Part shown: piece after piece, positions 25,907-37,977 of the stretch | How positions within the stretch are numbered: position 1 is the stretch's first letter | Layout of the letters: every line of letters begins with the position of its first letter | Source of the DNA: Xanthobacter dioxanivorans | GTDB lineage: Bacteria > Pseudomonadota > Alphaproteobacteria > Rhizobiales > Xanthobacteraceae | Assembly (NCBI RefSeq): GCF_016807805.1 | Contig: NZ_CP063362.1 | Coordinates: forward strand, 1,725,001-1,789,000 | Length of the DNA: 64,000 nucleotides | Direction of reading: 5' to 3' | Position numbers and translations under genes: made by a program | Notes under the pieces: generated by a model | The model's database searches: none | Seen by the model: the letters and a program-made list of their open reading frames with translations, nothing else | Told to the model about the DNA's origin: nothing

Positions 25907-26662
25907 ATGAGCAGCAAGGGCAGGAAGATCGCCATCATCACCGGCGCCGGCTCGGGGGTGGGACGCGCGGTGGCGGTGGCGCTGGCCGGCGCCGGCTTCT
26001 CCGTCGCCCTGGCCGGCCGCCGCCTGGAAGCCCTGGAGGAGACCGCCGCCGCCATTTCCGGCGGCGACGTCCTCTGCGTGCCGACCGACGTGACCGATCC
26101 CGATTCGGTGCGGGCGCTGTTCACCGCGACGGTGGAGAAGTTCGGCCGGCTCGACCTGGTGTTCAACAATGCCGGCACCGGCGCCCCCGCCGTGCCCATG
26201 GAGGACCTCACCTTCGCCCAGTGGAAGCAGGTGGTGGACACCAACCTCACCGGCCCCTTCCTGTGCACCCAGGAGGCCTTCCGCGTGATGAAGGCGCAGA
26301 CGCCGCGCGGCGGGCGGATCATCAACAACGGCTCCATCTCCGCCACCGCCCCGCGCCCGTTCTCCGCCCCCTACACCGCCACCAAGCACGCCATGACCGG
26401 CCTCACCAAGTCGACCTCGCTGGACGGGCGCGCCCATGACATCGCCTGCGGCCAGATCGACATCGGCAATGCCGACACGCCCATGGCCCAGAAGATGAAA
26501 GCCGGCGTGCCGCAGGCGGACGGCTCCATCAAGGTGGAGCCGGTGATGGACGTGGCCCATGTGGCGAGCGCCGTGGTCTACATGGCGAGCCTGCCGCTGG
26601 AGGCCAACGTGCAGTTCATGACGGTGATGGCCACCAAGATGCCCCTCGTCGGCCGCGGCTGA
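25907..26662 (+). CDS. Short-chain dehydrogenase/reductase
   Basis: 251 residues, classical [23 protein letters not shown] (cofactor), [10 protein letters not shown], and the catalytic [12 protein letters not shown]. Active-site Ser is in [12 protein letters not shown]. The unusual end, with a long loop QMNAD-like [18 protein letters not shown], resembles an SDR subgroup often annotated as 3-oxoacyl-ACP reductase-like. The substrate is unknown. ATG 25907 is taken with GAGCGAG upstream. It is convergent with recF, 20 bases apart. Confidence 0.87.
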   Translation: MSSKGRKIAIITGAGSGVGRAVAVALAGAGFSVALAGRRLEALEETAAAISGGDVLCVPTDVTDPDSVRALFTATVEKFGRLDLVFNNAGTGAPAVPMEDLTFAQWKQVVDTNLTGPFLCTQEAFRVMKAQTPRGGRIINNGSISATAPRPFSAPYTATKHAMTGLTKSTSLDGRAHDIACGQIDIGNADTPMAQKMKAGVPQADGSIKVEPVMDVAHVASAVVYMASLPLEANVQFMTVMATKMPLVGRG

Positions 26663-26682
26663 GGCGGTCTCGGGCGCGGCTG

Positions 26683-27831
26683 TCAGGCCCGTGCCACGCG
26701 GCCGGGCGTCACGTCGAAACGCTCGGCCCCGTCGAGGGCGGCGAAGGCGGAAGGGTCGGCCCCGGTCATCCAGACCTGGGCGCCCAGGCGGCGCAGGGCG
26801 TCGAACAGGCCGGCCCGGCGCGCCGCGTCGAGATAGGCCGCCACGTCGTCCAGCAGCAGCACCGGCGACAGCCCCTGCATGGCCGCCACCAGGCGCGCAT
26901 GGGACAGGGTCAGTCCGATGAGCAGGGATTTCTGCTCCCCGGTGGAGCAGCGCGCAGCCGGCAGGCGCTTCTCGCCGTGGCTCACCGCGAGGTCGGTGAG
27001 GTGCGGCCCCGCCAGCGTGCGCCCGGCCGCCTTGTCGCGCGGGCGGCCCTCGCGCAGGACGGCGCGGTAGCGGTCCTCCACCTCCAGCGCCGGACAGGCG
27101 GCGATGAGCCGCTCCACCTCCCCGTCCAGGGCCAGCTCGGCGAAGGGAAAGGGGGAGGCCTCGTCGCGATGGGCGGCGATCTCGGCGCCGAGCCGCCCCA
27201 CGGTTTCCAGCCGCGCGGCGGCCACCGCCACGGCGAGCTCGGCCACCTCGTGCTCCACCGCGTCGAGGAAGCGGGCGGAGCCGTTCTCCTCCAGCAGCCG
27301 GTTGCGCGAGCGCAAGGCGCGTTCGAGCCCGTTCACCCGCGTGCCGTGGGCGCCGTCCACCGCCAGCACCAGGCGGTCGAGATAGCGCCGGCGGTCGCCG
27401 GGCGGGCCGAGGAACAGGCCGTCCATCTCCGGCGTCAGCCAGAGCACCTTGAGATGGTCGAGGAAGGCATTGGCGGAGGGGACGGGCTCGCCGTCGATGC
27501 GGCAGCGCCGCTGCCCGCCATCCTGGGCCGGGTCGAAGCCGGTGCCCAGCCGCGCCTCGCCCAGGGCGCCGTCCACAAGGGCGGACACCGCCCAGGCGGC
27601 GCCGGGGCCGGTCTCGCCGGTGGGGTCCGATGCCCGGCGGCCCACGTCGCCGAGCTGGGCACGCCGGAGCCCGCGGCCGGGGGAGAGGAAGGAGAGGGCT
27701 TCGAGGATGTTGGTCTTGCCGGCCCCGTTCGGCCCGGTGAGCACCACCGGCCCGTCGCCCGCGCCCAGCTGCGCCGCCGCGTAGGAGCGGAAGCCGGTGA
27801 GGGTGAGCTTGACGATGGCGGCGCGGGGCAT
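26683..27831 (-). CDS. recF: DNA replication/repair protein RecF
   Basis: 382 residues of an SMC-like ATPase that loads RecA at single-strand gaps with RecO and RecR. Walker A LTGPNGAGKTNILEALSFLS is at about residues 30-49, the signature ARCSTGEQKSLLIGL near 290 and Walker B PVLLLDDVAAYLD near 325. ATG 27831 (MPRAAIVKLTLTGFRSY) matches the family N-terminus; an in-frame upstream extension of 19 residues does not. It follows dnaN by 61 bases on the same strand. Confidence 0.95.
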   Translation of the reverse strand: MPRAAIVKLTLTGFRSYAAAQLGAGDGPVVLTGPNGAGKTNILEALSFLSPGRGLRRAQLGDVGRRASDPTGETGPGAAWAVSALVDGALGEARLGTGFDPAQDGGQRRCRIDGEPVPSANAFLDHLKVLWLTPEMDGLFLGPPGDRRRYLDRLVLAVDGAHGTRVNGLERALRSRNRLLEENGSARFLDAVEHEVAELAVAVAAARLETVGRLGAEIAAHRDEASPFPFAELALDGEVERLIAACPALEVEDRYRAVLREGRPRDKAAGRTLAGPHLTDLAVSHGEKRLPAARCSTGEQKSLLIGLTLSHARLVAAMQGLSPVLLLDDVAAYLDAARRAGLFDALRRLGAQVWMTGADPSAFAALDGAERFDVTPGRVARA

Positions 27832-27892
27832 GCGGGCGGACGGGCTCGGGCCGGATTCTGGATGCGCGGCCTCGCCCTGCCCCCGCAACGCC

Positions 27893-29014
27893 TCACACCC
27901 GCATGGGCATGAGCACGTAGAGCGCGTCGGTCTTGGTGGAATCGCGCACCAGGGTCGGCGAGCCGGGATCGGCGAGCTTCAGCTCCGCCGTGTCGCCTTC
28001 GAGCTGCGAGGTGATGTCCAGCAGATAGCGGGAGTTGAAGCCGATATCGAGGGGCTCGGCGGCATAGTCCACCTCCAGCTCCTCGGTGGCGCTGCCCGAA
28101 TCGGGATTGGTGACGGAGAGCGTCATCTTGCCGTCGGCCAGCGAAAGCTTGACCGCCCGGCCGCGCTCGCTCGACACCGTGGAGACGCGGTCCACCGCGG
28201 CGGCGAACTCGTCCTTGTCGACGATGAGGGTCTTGTCGTTGCCCTGCGGGATCACCCGGCCATAGTCGGGGAAGGTGCCGTCGATGAGCTTGGAGGTGAG
28301 CACGATGCCGCCCACCTGCACCCGGATCTTGGTGGTGGAGAGGGAGATGGTGACCTCCGCCTCCTTGTCCTCCAGCAGCTTCTGGATCTCGGCCACGGTC
28401 TTGCGCGGGACGATGACGCCGGGCAGGCCCTGGGCCCCGGCCGGGGCTTCCAGCTCCGCCTGGGCGAGGCGGTGGCCGTCGGTGGCCACCGCGCGCAGCA
28501 TGGGCTTGCCGGCGGCGCCGTCGGTCACGTGCAGGTAGATGCCGTTGAGGTAATAGCGCGTCTCCTCGGTGGAGATGGCGAACTGGGTCTTGTCCACCAG
28601 GCGCCGGAAGTCCGCGCCCTTCACCTTGAAGGTGTGGGAGAATTCGCCCGCCGCCAGGTCCGGGAAATCGGCCTCGGGCAGGGTCTGGAGGGAGAAGCGG
28701 GCGCGGGAGGCGCGCACCGTGAGCGTGCCGCGCTCGCCGCCGGCCTCCAGCTGCACCTGCGCGCCCTCGGGGAGCTTGCGCACGATGTCGTAGAGCACGT
28801 GGGCGGGCACGGTGGTGGCGCCCGCCTGCCCGACTTCCGCCGGCACGCTCTCCACCACCTCGAGATCGAGGTCGGTGGCCTTCAGCTCCAGCCCGTTCTT
28901 GCCGGCCTTGATCAGCACGTTGGCCAGGATCGGGATGGTGTTGCGCCGCTCCACGACACGGTGCACGTGGCTGAGCGATTTGAGAAGCTCGGCGCGCTCG
29001 ACGGTGACCTTCAT
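27893..29014 (-). CDS. dnaN: DNA polymerase III beta subunit (sliding clamp)
   Basis: 373 residues, the ring-forming clamp that tethers DNA polymerase III to DNA. Three clamp domains are visible in order, beginning [20 protein letters not shown], with [46 protein letters not shown] and the C-terminal [10 protein letters not shown]. The start at 29014 fits the family exactly. It lies between dnaA (303 bases upstream) and recF, the classical order. Confidence 0.97.
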   Translation of the reverse strand: MKVTVERAELLKSLSHVHRVVERRNTIPILANVLIKAGKNGLELKATDLDLEVVESVPAEVGQAGATTVPAHVLYDIVRKLPEGAQVQLEAGGERGTLTVRASRARFSLQTLPEADFPDLAAGEFSHTFKVKGADFRRLVDKTQFAISTEETRYYLNGIYLHVTDGAAGKPMLRAVATDGHRLAQAELEAPAGAQGLPGVIVPRKTVAEIQKLLEDKEAEVTISLSTTKIRVQVGGIVLTSKLIDGTFPDYGRVIPQGNDKTLIVDKDEFAAAVDRVSTVSSERGRAVKLSLADGKMTLSVTNPDSGSATEELEVDYAAEPLDIGFNSRYLLDITSQLEGDTAELKLADPGSPTLVRDSTKTDALYVLMPMRV

Positions 29015-29317
29015 GGTCCTGGCCCGTTCACTCTTCGCTCGGAGCCGGACCCGCGCGGGCAGATGCTTTGCACCGCCGGGGTCCGCCTCGACATTCGGGA
29101 ATGGAGAACGTTGCTCGCCCGACCGCCGTCGCGGCCAGACGGAACGTGCTCCAGGGTGGCAGCCACGCGGCGACGCAAGCATTGCCGCGCAGGGCGCCCG
29201 CACGGGCGGGCACCGGGCCGCAGACATTGCCGTTCAAGCCGCGCCAAGGCAAGGGTCGGATGCGATTTTAGAAACAACATGCGCCGCGCAGGGGGGCGGC
29301 GCGGTTGAAAACCGGGC
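29015..29317. other. dnaA-dnaN intergenic region
   Basis: 303 bases with no gene. It would hold the dnaA end signals and the dnaN promoter. I saw no clear intrinsic terminator or DnaA box. Confidence 0.6.
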
Positions 29318-30931
29318 TCAGGGCTCGAGCACGAGCCGCTTCAGCACCTCGATCTCCTCGGCCAGCGCCCGGTCGGTGGCGACGAGGCCGTCGATCTTGC
29401 GCACCGCGTGCAGCACGGTGGTGTGGTCGCGGCCGCCGAAGCGCCGGCCGATCTCCGGCAGCGAGCGCAGGGTGAGGGTCTTGGCCAGGTACATGGCGAT
29501 CTGGCGCGGCTTCACCACGGTCGCGGTGCGCCGCTGGGAGAGCAGGTCGGCGCGGGTGACGTTGTAGTGTTTGGCCACCACGCGCAGGATGTCGTCCACC
29601 CGCACGCGCTTGGGATCGGTGGGGCGGATGAGGTCCTTGACCGCATTCTCCGCCATCTCCAGCGTCACCGGCTCGCCGGTGAGCTGGTTGAACGCCAGCA
29701 GCTTGTTGAGCGCGCCGTCGAGGTCGCGCCCGCTCTGGCCGACGCAGCGGGCGAGGAATTCGAGCACCGGTGCGGGCACGGCGAAGCTGCGGTGCTGCTC
29801 GGTGAGTGCCTGGTAGCGCGATTTCAGGATCTCCAGGCGCAGGTCCTCCTCCAGCGCGCCGAGCTCCACCACGAGGCCGCCGGCAAGGCGCGAGCGCACG
29901 CGCTCGTCGAGGTGCTCGAGCTCGCCGGGCATGCAGTCCGCGGCCACCACCACCTGCCGCCCGCCATCCAGCAAGGCGTTGAGGGTGTGGCAGAATTCCT
30001 GCTGCAGATTGTTGCCCTTCAGGAATTGCAGATCGTCGATCACCAGGGTGTCGATGGTGCGCAGCGTGTCCTTGAAGGCGATGGACGAATGGGTCTTCAG
30101 GGCGGCCACGAAGCCGTACATGAAGCGCTCGGCGGTGAGGTAGGTGGTGCGCCGGCCATGCGCCGCGCCGGCCCGGGCCACCGCCTGCAGGAGATGGGTC
30201 TTGCCGAGGCCGACCGCCGCATGGAGATAGAGCGGATTGAAGACGGGGGCGGCGCCGGGCGCCGTCTCGGCCACCTGCCGCGCGGCGGCGAAGGCGAGCG
30301 AGTTGGACTTGCCCACCACGAAGCTCTCGAAGGTCAGGCGCGGATCCAGCGGCGAGCCGGAGGAGACGTCGCCGGCCGCCGGCAGCGCCGCGGCGTCACG
30401 GCTCTCCGCCGCGCTGCGCGCGTCCTGGTTCCGCTGCTCCTGGGTCCGGGGCGGCTGCGCCCGCTGATCCTGGCGCGATGTCTCCTGCCCGCGGGCATCC
30501 TGGGAGCGGTTCTCCGGCGCACGGGCCTGGGGGGCTCGCGCGTCGGGACGCTCGCTCACCACCTCGCGGCCGCCGTTGGTCTTCAGCGCCACCGGGCGGG
30601 CAAAGGCATTGCGCACGGACAGGTCGATGCGGCGGCGCGCGCCGCTCTCCTCGGCCCAGATCTCGGTGATGCGGGGCAGGTAGTTGTCCTGAATCCAGGA
30701 CTTGAGGAATCGGGTGGGCACCGACAGGCGCACCGCCTCGCCGGTGAGGGCGTCGAGGTCCATGCGGGCGAACCAGCTCGAGAACTTCTCCTCGCCGATC
30801 TCTTCGCGCAGGCGTTGGCGCACGCGCTCCCAGGGTGATGAAGCGCAATCCATGCCGGCGGTCTCCGCAAGGGCGGGCTGAAAGGCAGCGGTTCCGGCAC
30901 GTGTGGCGGCCGACGAATGTGGCTTGAGCAT
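29318..30931 (-). CDS. dnaA: Chromosomal replication initiator DnaA
   Basis: 537 residues. Domain I (about 27-110) holds [20 protein letters not shown]; domain II is a long Arg/Gln/Asp-rich linker (about 125-200) with repeats such as RSQDARG and RNQDARS. The AAA+ domain has [16 protein letters not shown] and [13 protein letters not shown], and domain IV the DNA-binding signature [14 protein letters not shown]. The first Walker A glycine is Ala, as in other Hyphomicrobiales as far as I recall. ATG 30931 (MLKPHSS) has GGAG five bases upstream; ATG 30853 is the alternative. Confidence 0.95.
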   Translation of the reverse strand: MLKPHSSAATRAGTAAFQPALAETAGMDCASSPWERVRQRLREEIGEEKFSSWFARMDLDALTGEAVRLSVPTRFLKSWIQDNYLPRITEIWAEESGARRRIDLSVRNAFARPVALKTNGGREVVSERPDARAPQARAPENRSQDARGQETSRQDQRAQPPRTQEQRNQDARSAAESRDAAALPAAGDVSSGSPLDPRLTFESFVVGKSNSLAFAAARQVAETAPGAAPVFNPLYLHAAVGLGKTHLLQAVARAGAAHGRRTTYLTAERFMYGFVAALKTHSSIAFKDTLRTIDTLVIDDLQFLKGNNLQQEFCHTLNALLDGGRQVVVAADCMPGELEHLDERVRSRLAGGLVVELGALEEDLRLEILKSRYQALTEQHRSFAVPAPVLEFLARCVGQSGRDLDGALNKLLAFNQLTGEPVTLEMAENAVKDLIRPTDPKRVRVDDILRVVAKHYNVTRADLLSQRRTATVVKPRQIAMYLAKTLTLRSLPEIGRRFGGRDHTTVLHAVRKIDGLVATDRALAEEIEVLKRLVLEP

Positions 30932-32016
30932 AGAAGCTCCGACCGCCCGCAAGGCGGTTCCCTGGTTGTGGCGCAAAAGCCTCCCGCGCCCTCGCGGGCT
31001 GCGCGGCTTCATGCGGATCTGGTTGAAACGAAACGGGGCGCCTGTCTCGACGCGGGCAGCGTCAGCGCAGCTTCATGCGCGGTCCCTGCTGCCGAGGGGG
31101 CGACCCGCCTGGGCCGCCGGCGGGGTCGCCACCGTGGGACACGCGAGCGGCGGGCTTCCCGTCCCGGCCGCCCGGACAGGACGCGGGCGGGCCGAAATGA
31201 AGGTGAAGTGCGCCATGTCCGCTGCCGCTTGTATCCCAGAAGTCATAGCCGCCCCATTTCCGCCGATGGAAAACACCGGCAGCCTTTGGATTGAAGCAGA
31301 TTTTTGCTTGTTCTCACACGCGCCGAGAGTCGGACCTGATGTCCACTCTCAGCATAGCTCCGACGGAAGAGGGTTCCAGGTACGCCAAATACTGCTGGTC
31401 AACGGGGGCTCGTGAACGAATACAGACACGTTGCGCCCCCTCCTCATCCACGAAGGCCGTGAAATCTTCAATCTGTCGGTAAACCCGGTGTCGCTCCCGG
31501 AGTGAGATTGAACATACACAGGGCCCCTTGGGGGTGCAACGCCTTTCCCCCGCGCCATGGGATAACGGGGGCAAGACAGGTTTTCGGGGGCGACCCCGGG
31601 AGCTTTCCATCAGCCGGCAAACCTCTGTCGCTGCAACGAGAATCCGCCGTGCGCCGCGGCCCGGACGGGCGGAGCCGCCGCTTTGGGGAGGGGTCTTCTG
31701 GTACCGTGGAAAAGGGGCCGCCTTGGGGCCTAACTGAGCCTTTGCTCCTAACCTCTTCACCGGGATGTTGTTTTTCTGAGCGGTTTGCGACAGGCGAAAA
31801 TTGTCGGCTAACGACCCTCGGAATCCGCCTCTTGACGGCGTGCGAGAATCGGCTTTGCGACGTTCTGCCGCCGCGCGCGGCGCCGGCGACCCACGGCGTG
31901 CCGCGACCACGGACCGGCCGGATGCGGCGGGCGGCGTGCGCCGGGAGCGCGCGCAAACAAAAAGGCCCGGTAATACCGGGCCTTTACATTCGGTCAGCAA
32001 GATTGATTGATCTAAA
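30932..32016. other. Gene-free dnaA-rpsT region, possible origin
   Basis: About 1.1 kb with no convincing gene. It is less GC-rich than its surroundings in 31260-31500 and 31740-31810. One near-consensus DnaA box, TTTTCCACG, is read on the minus strand at about 31706-31714, and looser matches occur (CATCCACGA near 31445, TTATCCCAT near 31557-31565 on the minus strand). dnaA transcription must start here. Many alphaproteobacteria have oriC elsewhere (near hemE), so this is only a candidate. Confidence 0.4.
31961..31985 (-). terminator. Intrinsic terminator of rpsT
   Basis: AAAGGCCCGG (31961-31970) and CCGGGCCTTT (31976-31985) form a ten-pair stem with a five-base loop. On the minus strand the stem ends in TTTTTGTTTG, a textbook intrinsic terminator 31 bases after the rpsT stop. 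Confidence 0.92.
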
Positions 32017-32283
32017 TCAAGCGCTGAGCTTCTTCACGCGCGCAGCAAGGCGGGAAACCTTGCGCGAAGCGGTATTCTTGTGGATCACGCCCTTGGTCAC
32101 CGCGCGCATGATCTCCGGCTCGGCGGCCTGGAAGGCGGTTGCGGCGGCGGTGGCGTCACCGGCGGCGAGCGCATCCTCCAGCTTGCGCAGGTAGGTGCGC
32201 ACGCGGGACCGGCGCGACCGGTTCACTTCAGTGCGGCGCTCGATCTTGCGCACCGCTTTCTTGGCGGAAGGCGTATTGGCCAT
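32017..32283 (-). CDS. rpsT: 30S ribosomal protein S20
   Basis: 88 residues, very basic: [39 protein letters not shown] and a final [20 protein letters not shown], the complete S20 family. It binds 16S rRNA early in 30S assembly. The true start is ATG 32283; an in-frame extension of 76 residues is not part of S20. It is a monocistronic unit ending in a strong terminator. Confidence 0.98.
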   Translation of the reverse strand: MANTPSAKKAVRKIERRTEVNRSRRSRVRTYLRKLEDALAAGDATAAATAFQAAEPEIMRAVTKGVIHKNTASRKVSRLAARVKKLSA

Positions 32284-32598
32284 CGGCCGTCCTTGCTGGT
32301 TCGCGCCGTGCAGATCGGCCCTTTGGCCAGCCCGCGTCGCGCATGAATGGGTGAACAAGCCGGCAGCTATCGCCGCCAGCGAAGTGCCGGGCTTATAGGG
32401 GTGGCGCGCGTCCGCGTCAATACATGTGTGCGGGACCCCGTGTTCCGGCCCGGTGTCCGCCGGGCGGGGCGGGCCGCCGGCAACAGCCGGCTTTACGGAG
32501 CGGGGCGGCATCGCGTATGTGCTGCGCGCACTCTATATATGAGCGGGCCGGCGCCACCGATGCGTGCCGGCGCGGAGCCGGCAAGGCGGGGGTTCGGC
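32284..32598. other. Divergent rpsT / NDUFA9-like intergenic region
   Basis: 315 bases between divergent genes. It must carry the rpsT promoter and that of the trp-linked cluster. Apart from TATATATGAG near 32535-32545, which could be part of a minus-10 box, I see no distinct signal. Confidence 0.5.
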
Positions 32599-33585
32599 AT
32601 GAGCGATGTGACGGTGACCGATCGTCCGGTGAGCGACAGCCTGGTGACGGTGTTCGGCGGCTCGGGCTTTCTCGGGCGCCATGTGGTGCGGGCGCTGGCC
32701 ATGCGCGGCTACCGCGTGCGTGTCGCGGTGCGGCGCCCCGAGCTCGCCGGCTTCCTCCAGCCCATCGGCTTCGTCGGCCAGATCCAGGTCAGCCAGGCCA
32801 ATGTGCGCTATCCCGACAGCGTCGCCCGCGCGGTGGACGGCGCCGAGGCGGTGGTGAACCTCGTCGGCGTGCTCGCGCAGGGCGGCCGCCAGACGTTCGA
32901 TGCGGTCCATGTGTTCGGCGCCCGCGCCGTGGCGGCGGCCGCCGCGGCGCAGGGCGCGCCGCTGGTGCACGTCTCCGCCATCGGCGCCGACGCCGCCTCC
33001 CCCTCCGGCTACGGCCGCAGCAAGGCCGAGGCCGAGGCCGCCGTGCGCGCCGCCGTACCCGAGGCCGTCATCCTGCGCCCCTCGCTGGTGTTCGGGCCCG
33101 AGGACGACTTCTTCAACCGCTTCGCCGCCATGGCGCGCCTGTCCCCGGTGCTGCCGCTGATCGGCGGTGGCGCGACCCGCTTCCAGCCGGTCTTCGTGGG
33201 CGATGTCGCCGCCGCCGTCCTGCGGGCGGTGGACGGCAAGGCCAGGGCGGCGACCACCTACGAGCTGGGCGGTCCCGAGGTGCGCACCTTCCGCGAGCTG
33301 ATGGAGCTGATGCTGCGCGAGATCGGCCACAGCCGCCTGCTCGTGGACCTGCCGTTCGGCCTCGCCAACCTCATGGCCCGGCTCACCCAGTGGGCGCCGG
33401 GCGCGCCGCTCACCACCGACCAGGTGGCCATGCTGCGCGCGGACAACGTGGTCTCGGACGCCGCCCAGGCGGAAGGCCGTACCTTCGGCGGCCTCGACAT
33501 CACGCCCACGGCGCTCGCGGTGGTCCTGCCCACCTATCTCTGGCGCTTCCGCAAGGCGGGGCAGTTCACCCGCGTGGAGACGTGA
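32599..33585 (+). CDS. NDUFA9-like NAD-dependent epimerase/dehydratase (complex I-associated family)
   Basis: 328 residues of an atypical extended SDR. The dinucleotide motif VFGGSGFLGRHVVRAL is at about residues 17-32, and VVNLVGVLAQGGRQTF, VHVSAIGADAASPSGYGRSK (YxxxK retained) and ILRPSLVFGPEDDFFNRFA follow. In alphaproteobacteria this family is the relative of mitochondrial complex I subunit NDUFA9. Role in complex I assembly or quinone biology is inferred. ATG 32599 has a G-rich ribosome site. It precedes trpF by 70 bases. Confidence 0.88.
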   Translation: MSDVTVTDRPVSDSLVTVFGGSGFLGRHVVRALAMRGYRVRVAVRRPELAGFLQPIGFVGQIQVSQANVRYPDSVARAVDGAEAVVNLVGVLAQGGRQTFDAVHVFGARAVAAAAAAQGAPLVHVSAIGADAASPSGYGRSKAEAEAAVRAAVPEAVILRPSLVFGPEDDFFNRFAAMARLSPVLPLIGGGATRFQPVFVGDVAAAVLRAVDGKARAATTYELGGPEVRTFRELMELMLREIGHSRLLVDLPFGLANLMARLTQWAPGAPLTTDQVAMLRADNVVSDAAQAEGRTFGGLDITPTALAVVLPTYLWRFRKAGQFTRVET

Positions 33586-33655
33586 CCGGGACGCCTTGCG
33601 TCCCGCCGACGCCGCGCCGCCCGCCGGGCGGGCGGCAGCCGCAAGGGGCAAAGTG

Positions 33656-34389
33656 ATGGGAAGCGACGACCGGCGTCTCGAGGTGAAGATCTGCGGCCTG
33701 AAGACCGCCGAGGCCCTGGATGCGGCCCTCGATGCGGGCGCCGATCTCGTCGGCTTCGTCCATTTCCCCAAGAGCCCGCGCCATCTCGCCCTGGCCGAGG
33801 CGCCGGCCCTGGTGGCGCGCGTCGGCGGCCGGGCGCGGACGGTGGCGCTCCTCGTCGATCCGGACGAGGCCCTCCTCGCCGAGGTGGTGGCGGCGTTCTC
33901 CCCCGACCTGCTCCAGCTCCACGGCAAGGAGACGCCCGCGCGCGTCGCCGCCATCCGCGCCCGCTTCGGCCGGGAGGTGATGAAGGCGCTGCCGGTGGCG
34001 AGCCGGGCGGACCTCGACAATCTGCCGGCTTACGCCGAGGTGGCCGACCGCATCCTGTTCGATGCCAAGCCCGATCCCGGGGCCCTGCTGCCCGGCGGCA
34101 ACGGCCGCCCCTTCGACTGGCATCTGGTGGCCGGTCTTGACGTCGGCCGGCCTCTCATGCTTTCCGGAGGCCTCACGGCCGACAATGTGTCGCAGGCCCT
34201 GTCCGAGGTCCGGATGGACGGGGTCGACGTATCGTCCGGCGTGGAAGACGCGCCGGGCGTGAAATCCCCGGCGAAGATCCGGGCTTTCGTCGCGGCGGCC
34301 CGCCGCGCCGCGGCCGGCTTCCCCGACCCGTCGGCCCGCGCCTTCAAGGCGGATGGGCCAGAGGATCTCTCACCGAAAGTCCGCGCGTC

Positions 34390-34393
<4 letters not shown>
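33656..34393 (+). CDS. trpF: Phosphoribosylanthranilate isomerase
   Basis: 245 residues, TIM barrel: [20 protein letters not shown] with the catalytic Cys, [22 protein letters not shown], and [15 protein letters not shown] with the phosphate-binding residues plus [15 protein letters not shown]. It performs the third step specific to tryptophan synthesis. The C-terminal 25 residues (after AARRAAAGF) are longer than usual. The stop overlaps trpB (GTGA), so the two are translationally coupled. GTG 33653, directly before ATG 33656, could also start it. Confidence 0.95.
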
Positions 34394-35639
<1,246 letters not shown>

Positions 35640-35643
<4 letters not shown>

Positions 35644-35984
35644 AGCCTTTTTCCGTCGCACTGTTCGCCGTCCTTCTCGCCGGCGCCGCGCTGCCCGCGT
35701 CCGCCCAGACCCAGACCCAGGCTCCCGGCCTGGTGCTCTCCACGGGCAAGGTCTTCACCGACGCCGCCGGGGCCTACATCTCCGTGTCGGTGAAGAATGC
35801 CGGCACGGCCACGGTGGCGGAGGCCTACGTCGCCTGCGAGTTCTTCGCCGGCAACCGCACCCTCGGCAAGGCGGCCACCACGGTCTTCTCCATCGTCGGC
35901 GGGATGACCGGATCGGATCAGGTGCGCATGCTCGGCGCCTCCCGCGCCACCCGCGCCGCGTGCGCGATCACCGGCCAGAAATAG
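35640..35984 (+). CDS. Small secreted protein inserted between trpB and trpA
   Basis: 114 residues beginning [20 protein letters not shown], a signal peptide with cleavage probably after ASA. The mature part of about 90 residues ([40 protein letters not shown], late [11 protein letters not shown]) has two Cys that could pair, suggesting a small beta-rich periplasmic protein; I do not recognise a named family. Its ATG overlaps the trpB TGA, so it is translationally coupled, and trpA starts 38 bases after its stop. A link to tryptophan metabolism is not evident. Confidence 0.75.
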
Positions 35985-36022
35985 GGCGCTTCGCCCTCCC
36001 GCTCCCCCATCCAGGCAGGCCC

Positions 36023-36850
36023 ATGACCACCCGCATCTCCGACCGTTTCGCCGCGCTGAAAGAGGAAGGCCGGCCCGGCCTCGTCACCTTCGTCACCGCG
36101 GGCGATCCGGACGGCGAGACCTCCCTCGCCATCCTCAAGGCGCTGCCGGGCGCGGGCGCGGACGTGATCGAGCTCGGCGTTCCCTTCACCGATCCCATGG
36201 CCGACGGCCCGGCGATCCAGGCCGCCGGCCTCCGGGCGCTGAAGGCCGGGCAGACCCTGGCCAAGACCATCGACATGGTCCGCGCCTTCCGCGCCGAGGA
36301 TCACACCACGCCGGTGGTCCTGATGGGCTATTTCAATCCCATCTACGTCTATGGCGTGGAGCGCTTCCTCACCGACGCCAAGGTGGCGGGGGTGGACGGC
36401 CTCATCGTCGTCGACCTGCCGCCGGAAGAGGACGAGGAGCTGTGCCTGCCGGCGCTGTCGGCCGGCCTCGACTTCATCCGCCTCGCCACTCCGACCACCG
36501 ACGACAAGCGCCTGCCGGCGGTGCTGAAGCACACGGCGGGCTTCGTCTATTACGTGTCCATCACCGGCATCACCGGCTCCGCCACCCCGGATGCGGGCCT
36601 GGTCTCGGCGGCGGTGGCGCGCATCAAGACCCACACCGAGCTGCCGGTGGCGGTGGGCTTCGGCGTGCGGACGCCGGAGCAGGCCAAGGCCATCGCCGCC
36701 GGCGCCGACGCCGTGGTGGTGGGCTCGGCTTTGGTGGAGGTGGTGCGGCGGACGCTGGACCAGGATGGCAATGCCACCGCCAACACCCTGGCGGGCGTGG
36801 AGGCGCTGGTGAACGAGCTGGCCGAGGCGGTGCGCGGCGTGCGCGCCTGA
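36023..36850 (+). CDS. trpA: Tryptophan synthase alpha subunit
   Basis: 275 residues, TIM barrel cleaving indole-3-glycerol phosphate. Catalytic Glu in [20 protein letters not shown] and Asp in [13 protein letters not shown] are present, with [14 protein letters not shown] and [16 protein letters not shown] for phosphate binding. ATG 36023 (MTTRISDRF) has AGGC-type spacing and follows the secreted protein. It closes the trpF-trpB-trpA set; accD begins 189 bases later. Confidence 0.97.
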   Translation: MTTRISDRFAALKEEGRPGLVTFVTAGDPDGETSLAILKALPGAGADVIELGVPFTDPMADGPAIQAAGLRALKAGQTLAKTIDMVRAFRAEDHTTPVVLMGYFNPIYVYGVERFLTDAKVAGVDGLIVVDLPPEEDEELCLPALSAGLDFIRLATPTTDDKRLPAVLKHTAGFVYYVSITGITGSATPDAGLVSAAVARIKTHTELPVAVGFGVRTPEQAKAIAAGADAVVVGSALVEVVRRTLDQDGNATANTLAGVEALVNELAEAVRGVRA

Positions 36851-37039
36851 CCGGGGCATCCGGCGCCCGCCCGTGCCGGTGCGCCGGCGCGCGGCAGGAC
36901 CGATGAGGCATCCGGTGAGGCAAATGGTCGGTCGCGGCCGCTTCGCCGCACTTTTGCCGCGACGGACTTGCCATTAGAGCAGGTCGGGGCATATGTGCGC
37001 TGCAGCGCGATGCCGCCCGCGCGTCCCGGAGATGGTCCC

Positions 37040-37933
37040 GTGAACTGGATTTCCAACGTCGTCCGTCCGAAGATCCGCGACTTCCTGGCCCGCCGCGAAG
37101 TTCCGGAGAACCTCTGGGTGAAGTGCCCCGAGACCGGGCAGATGGTGTTCCACAAGGACCTGGAGGCGAACCTCTACGTCATCCCGGCCTCCGGCTATCA
37201 CATGCGCATGGACGCGGTGATGCGGCTCAAGGCCACCTTCGACGATGGCGCCTACGAGGAAGTGGCGCTGCCGGACGTGGCCACCGACCCGCTCAAGTTC
37301 CGCGACGAGCGCCGCTATATCGATCGCCTGAAGGACGCCCGCACCAAGACCGGCTACCAGGATGCGGTGAAGGTGGCCACCGGCCTCCTCACCGAGCTGC
37401 CGGTGACCATCGCCGTCCAGGATTTCGGCTTCATGGGCGGCTCGCTCGGCATGGCCGCCGGCGAGGCGGTGGTAAAGGGTCTGCAGACGGCGGCGCAGAA
37501 GGGCACGCCCTTCATCATGTTCGCCGCCTCCGGCGGCGCGCGCATGCAGGAAGGCATCCTCTCCCTGATGCAGATGCCCCGCACCACGGCGGCCATCCAG
37601 GAGCTGCGCGAGGCGAAAAAGCCCTACATCGTGGTGCTCACCAACCCCACCACCGGCGGGGTGACCGCCTCCTACGCCATGCTGGGCGACGTGCAGATCG
37701 CCGAGCCCGGCGCCCTCATCGGCTTCGCCGGCCCGCGGGTGATCGAGCAGACCATCCGCGAGAAGCTGCCGGACGGATTCCAGCGCGCCGAATATCTGCG
37801 CGACCACGGCATGCTCGACATGGTGGTGCACCGCCACCAGATGCGTGACACGCTGGGCCGCCTGTGCCGGATGCTGGTGAAGGCCCCCGCATTGCCGCCC
37901 AAGGGCCGCCTGCCGCGCCCGCAGGCCGCCTGA
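37040..37933 (+). CDS. accD: Acetyl-CoA carboxylase carboxyltransferase beta subunit
   Basis: 297 residues from GTG 37040 ([20 protein letters not shown]). It transfers the carboxyl group from biotin to acetyl-CoA for fatty acid synthesis. Crotonase-like motifs [36 protein letters not shown] and [15 protein letters not shown] are standard. Only one Cys remains in the N-terminal region ([20 protein letters not shown]), so the four-Cys zinc ribbon of E. coli AccD is absent, as in other alphaproteobacteria I know. folC follows 44 bases later. Confidence 0.95.
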   Translation: MNWISNVVRPKIRDFLARREVPENLWVKCPETGQMVFHKDLEANLYVIPASGYHMRMDAVMRLKATFDDGAYEEVALPDVATDPLKFRDERRYIDRLKDARTKTGYQDAVKVATGLLTELPVTIAVQDFGFMGGSLGMAAGEAVVKGLQTAAQKGTPFIMFAASGGARMQEGILSLMQMPRTTAAIQELREAKKPYIVVLTNPTTGGVTASYAMLGDVQIAEPGALIGFAGPRVIEQTIREKLPDGFQRAEYLRDHGMLDMVVHRHQMRDTLGRLCRMLVKAPALPPKGRLPRPQAA

Positions 37934-37977
37934 AGAGGCGGCTCCACGGGGCCTCGGCCCCGAGCCGAAGATCGACC

